Shown here one piece after another: positions 1 through 5,011 of a stretch of DNA of 5,443 nt. The notes under the pieces were generated by a model. That model had not been told where the DNA came from. It was given only the letters and a program-made list of their open reading frames with translations, and made no database searches. Source of the DNA: Actinomycetes bacterium. Its GTDB lineage: Bacteria; Actinomycetota; Acidimicrobiia; Acidimicrobiales; Bog-793. Position 1 is the stretch's first letter, and the number at the start of each line of letters is the position of its first letter. Location of the stretch: NCBI GenBank assembly GCA_021823365.1, contig JAKAOD010000244.1, forward strand, positions 1 through 5,443, given 5' to 3'. The position numbers and the translations under genes are program-made.

Positions 1-3000
1 ATCTCCGACGATGATCCCGACACGGTCCGTCGGGTAGGTGTCGAGGCCGACCGCCACGCCGGTGAGCTTCGGACCCTCCGTCCCGAGGTCGGCGCCGAGG
101 CCGCCGATCGTCGTGATGTCCGAGGTCGGCGTCGCGAGCATCAGCGCCTCGCCGTCGGCGCCGGTCCCCCCGCCTATCTCGGCGGCGAAGCTCACCCGGA
201 GGCCGTTCGGGCGGACCGGGGTCGGCCAGAACGCCGAGCCGGCCTCGAAGCGGGTCGTCGCGTCGGTGAGCTGGAAGCTCCCACCCGACTGGACCCCCGA
301 GCCGGTGACCACCCATCCTCCGCCTGCCGGCGGGCCCACGGTGCCGGAGGGGATGCCGGTGCCCTCGAGGACGACGTCGCCCGCGCCACCGGTCGCCGAT
401 GCGACCTCCCAGCGAGCCGTCGCCGTGCCGGTCGCCCTGGGTGAGAAGGTCACGGTCTGGACGACGCGCGCCCCCGGGTCGATGAGCGTCCCGGGCGAGA
501 GCGCGGGCGTCGCCGCGAACCCGCCGTCGGCGGGCTCGAGGGCCTTGGAGACGGCAAGGCTCTGGGTCCCGAGGTTCTCCACGCTCAGCTGCGCGGTAGC
601 GCTCGCGCCGACGTCGACGGCGCCGAAGTCGACGTGAGCCGCGCGCAGCACCAGCTTCGGCCGCCCACCGGCGGTCCCGGCCGTGAGCCCCACAGACGAC
701 GAGCCGTTCGCCGTGACGAGCGTGAGAGCCCCGTCGTCGATGCCGGTCGCTCGGGGCGGTCGGAAGGCGACGCGCACGACGAGCGATGCCCCCGGCGCGA
801 GCGTTGCGCCGGCCCGAGCCGGCCCGAGCACCTCGAATCCCGCGCCCTCCGCGACAACGCTGACGATCCAGGCCGCGGCGCCCGAGCGGTTCGTGAACGA
901 GACGGTCTCCGCCCGGGCGGCCGATCCGGGCGCGACCACGCCGAAGTCGACGGCGGCGGCGCTCGGGACGGCAGCGGTCGACGCGGCTCCTCCGGAGCAG
1001 ACGAGCCCGATGCTCGCCGGCGGCCTCCCGGCGAGGGTCACGAGGAGCGAGCCCTGCCGGACGCCGGAGTCTTCGGGGTCACAGCTGGCCGAGAGCGAGA
1101 GCCGCCCGCCGGGGAGCAACGTCGCCGGGAGCTTCACCGGGCCGGTGGAGAACCACGGACCGCCGGTCGCCACCACCGACGTGACCGTGACCGGTGCCGC
1201 CGTCGAGAGCGTGACGCTGCGGCTCTCGGCCACGCCCTGACGGAGCGGGGTCGCGGTCGAGCCGAAGCTCGTCCACTGGGCGCTGACGGGCGAGCGGGCG
1301 GAAGCAGGACCGAAGGCGAGCAGCTCGGCCTCGCCCGAGCCGCTCGCCGGGCTCGTCGCCACGTACGCCCTCCCGCCGACGAGCGTCGGGTCCTCGAACT
1401 TCGTCGCGACGAAGCCCGTCGACTGCCACACGCGCTGCAAGGTCTTCGCGGCGGTCGGCACGGCCACGTAGGCATCGAGGCTCGAGGCGTTCGACGAGCC
1501 CCGCCGCTCGACCATCCAGACGAGGGCAGACCCGGGCGCGGTCCCGAGGGAGGTCACGACCGGCGAGCTCGAGCCGTACGGGCTCGCGTTCGGTACCGCC
1601 GCTACGAGCACGAAGCGGGGCTGGCCCGCCCCGGCGATCTTCCATCGGTACGCGTAGAGACCACCGACGGCCTGGCCGGGGAGCTTCGGCGGCGAGACCG
1701 TTGTGGTGTACGCGTAGCCGCCGTCGCCGGGCCAGAAGCCGGGCGTGGAGTAGAGCGATCCCTCGCTCGGCAGCTGCTGGAGGTAGGCGCTCGTGCCGCG
1801 GGGACCCTGGTCGTAGCCTCCGAGGTCCGCGCCGTTGAGCAGGTCGACCACACCCTCCTTGCTGCCTTGGAGGAAGAGCAGGGGATAGCGGCTGCCCGTG
1901 AGGGAGCCCTTGCCGACGGGCACCACCCCGACGCCGCCCGAGCCGATGCCGAGGTCCTTCGCCGAGAGGTAGACCGAGTTGCTCGGAGTGTAGAAGTCGA
2001 CGACTCGGAGACCCCCGTCTGGCTCGACGGCGAGGTGCACGATCGACTGGCCGAAGTCCGCCTGCGGCGGCTGGGCCCGCCCGGCGACGACGGGCGGCGG
2101 CGTTCCGTTGCTGGTCGACACGACGATCTGGCCGGTTCCCGCCGACACGAGGCCCTCGCCCGACTGCCAGATCGACGCGCCGCCGTCGCCCTCCTGGAAC
2201 CCGGCGCTGGTCCACAAGGCGGTGATCGATCGCTGCGCGACGGAGACTCCGGCGATCCAGCCCTCGAAAGGCGGCTGGTCGCAGAGGCTGCCGAAGCCCG
2301 CGTAGACGACGCCACCCATCAACAGCAGACCCGGCCGGCTGATGAGGTTGGTCGGGTTGAACGCGGTGGAGGCGTCGTTGCTCGCCCGGCCCTGGATCGT
2401 GACCGGCCAGCCGGGCACCTCGTCGCCGGTCTCCATCTCGACCGCCTGCATCTCCAGCTCCACGCCTCCGCTGTCGCCGTTCGCGTACGTCTTGTCGATG
2501 AAGTAGGCGATCCCCGTCGACGGGTCGATGACCGGAGTTCCGGTGATGCCGGTGACCGGCGTCATGTCCTTGCAGACCAGGTGCGTCGTCGACACGGAGC
2601 TCCCGACCTGCCGTGACCAGAGCACCGCGCCGGACGCGTCGTCGATGCCCTCGATCACGTCGGCCTCGGTCGCGACGAGGACGACGCCGTGCCAGACGAG
2701 CGGCTGGGCATAGACCTGGCCCTCGACAGGCGTGGCGTAGAGCTCGCCGAAGCCGGGCGAGCTCACCTCGGTGCGTGTCAAGCCAGCAGAGGGAAGCCAG
2801 TTGTTTCGCAGGTTCGAGCCTGCCTGGGTCGTGTAGTCGGCACCCGCGCCCGCAGAGGATGCGCCCGCGCGCGCCGTCACTGACACCGCCGCTGCGCGAG
2901 CGCGCGCCGCGGTGCCGGCTTCGGCGACCCTGGATGCTGCGCCGAACATGCCCGCCATGACGAGCGGCATCCCGAGCAGCAGAACAGCAGAAAGATGCGG

Positions 3001-3069
3001 TAAGGCGCCGCGCCGCCGGTGGATACGCTCCTTGCTTCCGCCCTCCAGACATGCCTTGTCGGCATGCAC
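1..3069 (-). CDS. Secreted PQQ-like beta-propeller protein with Ig-like and L-type-lectin-like domains (3' end outside window)
   Basis: The minus frame whose codons end at base 1 has no stop from a TGA at 3178-3180 down to base 1; I checked every codon. Numbered from GTG 3069, residues 16-45 are a basic stretch (RIHRRR) followed by a hydrophobic core, a Sec-type signal peptide. Residues ~84-585 form a PQQ-like beta-propeller with family phrases such as VEGQVYAQPLVW, GFGSLCDQPPFEGW, GASIWQSGEGL, VVDFYTPSN and DLGIGSGG. Residues ~590-690 are an Ig-like region with a Cys pair (SASCDPEDSG, IGLVCSGG). Two choice-of-anchor-D-like domains follow at ~700-800 and ~804-908 (AAAVDFGVVAPGS and HVDFGAVDVGAS starts). 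From ~912 to the edge the sequence resembles an L-type lectin (FQLTDATTRFEAGSAFW, GADGEAL, GVAVGLDTY). The start is uncertain: GTG 3069 gives a compact signal peptide, while ATGs at 3126, 3135, 3162 and 3174 are also in frame. Likely an exported, surface or extracellular glycan-binding protein; enzyme activity cannot be claimed. The remaining C-terminus is unseen. Confidence 0.85.
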   Translation of the reverse strand, partial: MHADKACLEGGSKERIHRRRGALPHLSAVLLLGMPLVMAGMFGAASRVAEAGTAARARAAAVSVTARAGASSAGAGADYTTQAGSNLRNNWLPSAGLTRTEVSSPGFGELYATPVEGQVYAQPLVWHGVVLVATEADVIEGIDDASGAVLWSRQVGSSVSTTHLVCKDMTPVTGITGTPVIDPSTGIAYFIDKTYANGDSGGVELEMQAVEMETGDEVPGWPVTIQGRASNDASTAFNPTNLISRPGLLLMGGVVYAGFGSLCDQPPFEGWIAGVSVAQRSITALWTSAGFQEGDGGASIWQSGEGLVSAGTGQIVVSTSNGTPPPVVAGRAQPPQADFGQSIVHLAVEPDGGLRVVDFYTPSNSVYLSAKDLGIGSGGVGVVPVGKGSLTGSRYPLLFLQGSKEGVVDLLNGADLGGYDQGPRGTSAYLQQLPSEGSLYSTPGFWPGDGGYAYTTTVSPPKLPGQAVGGLYAYRWKIAGAGQPRFVLVAAVPNASPYGSSSPVVTSLGTAPGSALVWMVERRGSSNASSLDAYVAVPTAAKTLQRVWQSTGFVATKFEDPTLVGGRAYVATSPASGSGEAELLAFGPASARSPVSAQWTSFGSTATPLRQGVAESRSVTLSTAAPVTVTSVVATGGPWFSTGPVKLPATLLPGGRLSLSASCDPEDSGVRQGSLLVTLAGRPPASIGLVCSGGAASTAAVPSAAAVDFGVVAPGSAARAETVSFTNRSGAAAWIVSVVAEGAGFEVLGPARAGATLAPGASLVVRVAFRPPRATGIDDGALTLVTANGSSSVGLTAGTAGGRPKLVLRAAHVDFGAVDVGASATAQLSVENLGTQSLAVSKALEPADGGFAATPALSPGTLIDPGARVVQTVTFSPRATGTATARWEVASATGGAGDVVLEGTGIPSGTVGPPAGGGWVVTGSGVQSGGSFQLTDATTRFEAGSAFWPTPVRPNGLRVSFAAEIGGGTGADGEALMLATPTSDITTIGGLGADLGTEGPKLTGVAVGLDTYPTDRVGIIVGD

Positions 3070-3125
3070 GGCGGCGCGTCGGCTCGCCACGCACGAGCGA
3101 CGCGCCACGTCAGGCCTGCGGAGCA

Positions 3126-3156
3126 TGTTCCACATTCCGTGACTATTCCATATTCC
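3126..3156. repeat. Direct repeat, two 13-bp units with 18-bp period, in the leader of the secreted-protein gene
   Basis: TGTTCCACATTCC (3126-3138) and TATTCCATATTCC (3144-3156) agree at 11 of 13 positions and are separated by GTGAC. Each unit itself holds two TTCC words, so four TTCC words occur with spacings 7, 11 and 7. A perfect 10-bp palindrome, GCACATGTGC, directly abuts at 3157-3166. The block is AT-richer than its surroundings (hand count 29 of 60 bases G/C for 3121-3180). It lies just upstream of, or within, the uncertain start of the secreted-protein gene. It could be a regulator binding site; the function is inferred only from repetition and position. Confidence 0.4.
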
Positions 3157-3248
3157 GCACATGTGCCAGACCATCGTTCAGCGTTGAGCGAGCCAGCAGT
3201 GCGTCGTCCGCGGGGCCATCAACCATCGGAGTGCGTTTACCTGAGCCA

Positions 3249-3277
3249 ACTCTAAACAGAAGTGCTCCAAATGGCAA
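3249..3277 (-). promoter_or_regulatory. Candidate sigma-70-type promoter for the secreted-protein gene
   Basis: Read on the minus strand, TTGCCA (3277-3272, five of six to TTGACA) is followed after exactly 17 bases by TAGAGT (3254-3249, four of six to TATAAT). Transcription would begin near 3242. That leaves a leader of about 70 to 170 bases, depending on which start the secreted propeller/lectin gene uses. The surrounding 60 bases (3241-3300) are only about 48% G/C by hand count, against a clearly higher value in the genes, which fits a promoter zone. No experimental support; the call rests on the hexamers and spacing. Confidence 0.45.
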
Positions 3278-3504
3278 GTCATTCGCAAGGACTACTTGGC
3301 ATGCGGGTGCCATGATCCCACGCGATGTAGTTGCACTGTCACTGTTCGTCACATTGCTGCAGGAGCTCGAGGCACGACGACCGCGGCGCCGGACGGTTGC
3401 CGGTCGAGGTCACGACGCAGCAACAGCGAGACACCGCGCTGCCGGTGCCGATCCGGAGCTCGCAGCCCCTCAAGGACCCGGCTCGACCACGGCCTACGAG
3501 GACC

Positions 3505-3542
3505 GAGCCCGCCCGCCGAGCCCGCCCGCCGAGCCCGCCCCG
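3505..3542. repeat. 13-bp GC-rich tandem repeat, about 2.8 copies
   Basis: The unit GAGCCCGCCCGCC occurs perfectly at 3505-3517 and 3518-3530, followed by a partial third copy from 3531. The third copy supplies the left arm of the neighbouring inverted repeat. It lies in the gene-free stretch after lacI. It probably arose by replication slippage in GC-rich intergenic DNA; no coding role is supported. Confidence 0.65.
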
Positions 3543-3564
3543 GGGCGAGGGTGCCGGGGCGGGC
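3533..3564 (-). terminator. Strong GC-rich hairpin, possible terminator of the lacI transcript
   Basis: GCCCGCCCCGG (3533-3543) and CCGGGGCGGGC (3554-3564) are perfect 11-bp inverted complements with a 10-base loop. The hairpin lies about 185 bases past the stop of the LacI-family gene on the minus strand and before the promoter candidate of the next gene. There is no T-run after it on either strand, so a classical intrinsic terminator is not shown. GC-rich hairpins without a U-tract are often proposed as terminators in actinobacteria, but this one could equally be a by-product of the adjoining tandem repeat. Confidence 0.35.
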
Positions 3565-3626
3565 GCGACTGGTTCCCCACGCGCAGGCGGCGGACCGGAC
3601 CGGGCGCGCCTTCCGCCACCCGCGTA

Positions 3627-3640
3627 TGTGAACGCTAACA
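3627..3640. promoter_or_regulatory. Second LacI-type operator-like site downstream of lacI
   Basis: TGTGAACGCTAACA is an imperfect palindrome around a central CG (five of seven pairs complementary). It is identical at 12 of 14 positions to the candidate operator in front of lacI (4845-4858). LacI-family operators typically are such palindromes with a central CG. No clear -35/-10 pair was found beside it on either strand, so which transcript it would control is unknown. It lies about 108 bases past the lacI stop. Confidence 0.4.
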
Positions 3641-3747
3641 GAACGAGGCAGGCCAGCGCCACGCCCGCAGTCGGCAGATGCCCGCCCCTTCCGCGCGAGC
3701 CGCCGCGACAGCGACACGGCACCCGCGCGACCTGGCCATGCCCGTCT

Positions 3748-4803
3748 TCAGCCCGGCGCGCCCGACCCTACGGCGCCGCTCGCCCGTGCCGCGGCACGGC
3801 GTGGCGTCCTCGATGCCGTGCTCTGGCGGACGACGAGCTCGGGGGCGATCACCACGCGCTCTGCCGACGGCTTCCTTGCCAGGACGAGCTCGACGAGCAG
3901 CGCGAGGCTCCGCCGGCCGACCTCGTCGAAGTCCTGGTGGACCGTCGTGAGGGGCGGCGTGAAGTAGGCGGCGGCGGAGATGTCGTCGAAACCGACGACG
4001 CTCACCTCCTCGGGCACGCGCCGGCCCCGCTCGTGCAGGGCGCGCAGGAGCCCGAGCGCCATGTCGTCGTTCGCGGCGAAGACGGCGGTCGCCTCCGGGA
4101 TGCGTGCCAGCGTCTGTCCCGCCTCGAAGCCCGAGCGCGCTGTCCAGTCGCCGCTGAGGAGCGGCGGGACCTCGGCTCCGGCCTCTGCGAGGGCGCGTCG
4201 CCAGCCCGCGACCCGCGCTTGCGCCTCGAGCCAGTCGCCCGGGCCCGCGACGTGGAAGACCGTCTCGTGGCCGAGGGAGAGCAGGTGCTCGGTGGCGGCG
4301 CGGGCCCCGGCGGCCTGGTCCACCGTCACGGCGGGGAGGTCGCTGTCCGGCGCCCCCTCGACGGCGACGAGCGGGATGCCGCGTCCCATCGTGGCGACGG
4401 CGTCGGTCGGCGAGGCGAGCGGCGCGATGAGGATGACGCCCTCGACCGCCTGCTCGGCGAGGCGGGTGAGGGCCTCCCCGACCGACGGCGGGTCGATCGA
4501 GCGCAGCGTGGCGACGCTCACGAAATAGCCGGCCTCCCGCGCCGCCCGCTCGATGCCGTAGAGGGTCGCGATCGGCCCGTAGAGCGTGGTGTCCATCGTG
4601 ACGAGCCCGAGCGTGTGCGACCGGCCGGTGACGAGGGCGCGAGCCGCGAGGTTGGGTCGGTAGCCGAGCTCCTCGATCGCCGCGAGCACACGAAGGCGGG
4701 TCGTCTGCCGGACGCCGCCGAAGCTGTTCAGCACACGCGAGACCGTCTGGTGCGAGACGCCGGCGAGCCTCGCCACGTCGGTCATCGCTGGCCTGCCGCT
4801 CAT
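3748..4803 (-). CDS. LacI/GalR-family transcriptional repressor
   Basis: A complete 351-residue protein, close to the usual 330-350 of the family. Residues 7-30 are the DNA-binding helix-turn-helix (MTDVARLAGVSHQTVSRVLN). Residues 44-60 give the hinge helix region (EELGYRPNLAARALVTG). From ~64 a periplasmic-binding-protein-like sugar-sensing domain follows, with family landmarks at 188-201 (PGDWLEAQARVAGW), 242-256 (FAANDDMALGLLRAL) and 268-275 (VSVVGFDDI). The last ~20 residues are an Ala/Arg/Gly tail. I chose ATG 4803: MSGRPAMTDVA is the typical family beginning, AGGTGG lies 10 bases upstream, and the promoter/operator sits at 4845-4886. In-frame starts at 4842 (ATG) and 4857 (GTG) would fall at or inside the operator. 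Such repressors release DNA on binding a sugar or derivative; the effector here is unknown. No sugar-use or transporter genes adjoin it in the window. Confidence 0.93.
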   Translation of the reverse strand: MSGRPAMTDVARLAGVSHQTVSRVLNSFGGVRQTTRLRVLAAIEELGYRPNLAARALVTGRSHTLGLVTMDTTLYGPIATLYGIERAAREAGYFVSVATLRSIDPPSVGEALTRLAEQAVEGVILIAPLASPTDAVATMGRGIPLVAVEGAPDSDLPAVTVDQAAGARAATEHLLSLGHETVFHVAGPGDWLEAQARVAGWRRALAEAGAEVPPLLSGDWTARSGFEAGQTLARIPEATAVFAANDDMALGLLRALHERGRRVPEEVSVVGFDDISAAAYFTPPLTTVHQDFDEVGRRSLALLVELVLARKPSAERVVIAPELVVRQSTASRTPRRAAARASGAVGSGAPG

Positions 4804-4813
4804 CGGCCTGCTG

Positions 4814-4819
4814 CCACCT
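4814..4819 (-). promoter_or_regulatory. Ribosome binding site deciding the lacI start
   Basis: On the minus strand AGGTGG (4819-4814) stands 10 bases before ATG 4803. It differs from the AGGAGG ideal at one base. The alternative ATG 4842 has no purine-rich sequence ahead of it and would leave only a few bases of leader from the predicted transcription start, so this site favours 4803. Confidence 0.5.
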
Positions 4820-4844
4820 TCCCCGGTCGATCGGGTGTTCATCG

Positions 4845-4858
4845 TGTGAACGCGCACA
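4845..4858. promoter_or_regulatory. Candidate LacI autoregulatory operator
   Basis: TGTGAACGCGCACA is an imperfect palindrome around a central CG (five of seven pairs complementary; the outer four on each side are perfect). This form is typical of LacI-family operators. It shares its last base with the -10 hexamer of the lacI promoter and covers the expected transcription start, so a bound repressor would block RNA polymerase. A near-copy lies at 3627-3640. Autoregulation is inferred from placement and motif shape. Confidence 0.55.
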
Positions 4859-4886
4859 GGATATCGCCGTCATGGTGCGCGCCCAA
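4858..4886 (-). promoter_or_regulatory. Candidate promoter of the LacI-family gene
   Basis: On the minus strand TTGGGC (4886-4881) and TATCCT (4863-4858) are separated by exactly 17 bases. They match the TTG of the -35 consensus and the T-A-T...T of the -10. Transcription would begin near 4851, about 48 bases before ATG 4803. The promoter lies within the sequence of the decayed ATPase fragment, so it may have arisen or been brought there after that gene decayed. Confidence 0.5.
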
Positions 4887-5011
4887 CCTGACATGACGAA
4901 CAGGTACCTGCGCTCGGCCTCCGTGGCGCCGTCGAAGTGGGCACCGTAGATTCCCGCTTCGATCTGCCGCTGTGCCACCGGCCCGGCCTCCTCGGACCTC
5001 TGCCGGCCGCT

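Larger units (their letters stand above)
3070..3747. other. Gene-poor intergenic stretch between lacI and the secreted-protein gene
   Basis: No convincing gene is visible in about 680 bases. The right part (about 3365-3747) is very GC-rich and has only arginine/proline/glycine-rich open frames, typical of non-coding high-GC DNA. It contains an operator-like palindrome (3627-3640) and the repeat/hairpin block (3505-3564). The left part (about 3121-3360) is lower in G/C, near 48-55% for most 60-base rows counted by hand. It holds a promoter candidate (3249-3277), a weak central-CG palindrome (3176-3189) and a direct-repeat block (3126-3166). If the secreted protein starts at an ATG between 3126 and 3174, the stretch is correspondingly shorter. 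Confidence 0.6.
4840..5011 (-). pseudogene. Frameshifted remnant resembling the C-terminal part of an actinobacterial AAA-family ATPase
   Basis: After the serS stop the minus strand encodes, from about 4978, IEAGIYGAHFDGATEAERRYL followed by FVMSG. A one-base shift near 4885-4891 continues it as LGAHHDGDILCAFTR and a TGA at 4840-4842. Joined, this resembles the stretch before and into the winged helix of a widespread actinobacterial ATP-binding (AAA) family. From memory that family reads roughly FF..RFD..TPAERRYLRAMAELG.GPHRSGDIA. Only about 45-50 codons survive; the nucleotide-binding part is absent. A GTG at 4978 has a good AGGAGG eight bases upstream, but the frame running on from it becomes a shadow of lacI. 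The upstream limit of the remnant is unclear, and its 3' end is overlapped by the lacI promoter and operator. The alternative is a chance resemblance in an intergenic spacer. Confidence 0.45.

Noticed and set aside
893..902. Palindrome-like GTTCGTGAAC inside the secreted-protein gene
   Set aside because: Explained by ordinary codons (FTNR region) of a conserved Ig-like domain; no promoter context.
634..2616. 660-codon plus-strand open frame opposite the secreted-protein gene
   Set aside because: Its product is a mass of Arg/Asp/Gly/Ala/Glu without domain order, while the opposite minus frame gives clear propeller and Ig-like sequence. It is a high-GC antisense shadow.
3001..3030. Twin-arginine export signal in the secreted protein (HRRRGALPHL)
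   Set aside because: There are three arginines before the hydrophobic core, but the residues after them do not fit the S/T-R-R-x-F-L-K pattern. A Sec signal is the simpler reading.
1079..3094. 671-codon minus-strand open frame
   Set aside because: It is arginine-rich and lies in a frame shifted from the recognisable propeller protein. Its beginning (MSGGRKQG near 3052) was considered as the real start of the secreted protein, but that would need a frameshift before the signal peptide.
3143..3352. 69-codon minus-strand open frame of lower GC (begins MTNSDSATTS)
   Set aside because: Composition is plausible for a small protein, but there is no ribosome site and no recognised motif. It overlaps the candidate promoter, operator-like palindrome and direct repeats, so it is more likely intergenic.
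3339..3722. 127-codon minus-strand open frame with a short hydrophobic run (VALACLVLLAFTYAG)
   Set aside because: A single membrane-like run inside an otherwise Arg/Gly/Pro-rich frame. It crosses the tandem repeat and hairpin, and its hydrophobic part coincides with the operator-like palindrome. No support as a gene.
4804..4857. Upstream lacI starts at GTG 4857 and ATG 4842
   Set aside because: Both fall at or beside the predicted transcription start and operator, lack ribosome sites, and would add residues not typical before the helix-turn-helix.
3331..4896. 521-codon plus-strand open frame opposite lacI
   Set aside because: Antisense shadow of the LacI-family gene with biased composition; the minus frame has full family motifs.
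3635..4978. 447-codon minus-strand open frame with a good Shine-Dalgarno before GTG 4978
   Set aside because: Only its first ~31 residues look meaningful (the ATPase-like remnant). The rest is out of frame over lacI and arginine/proline-rich.
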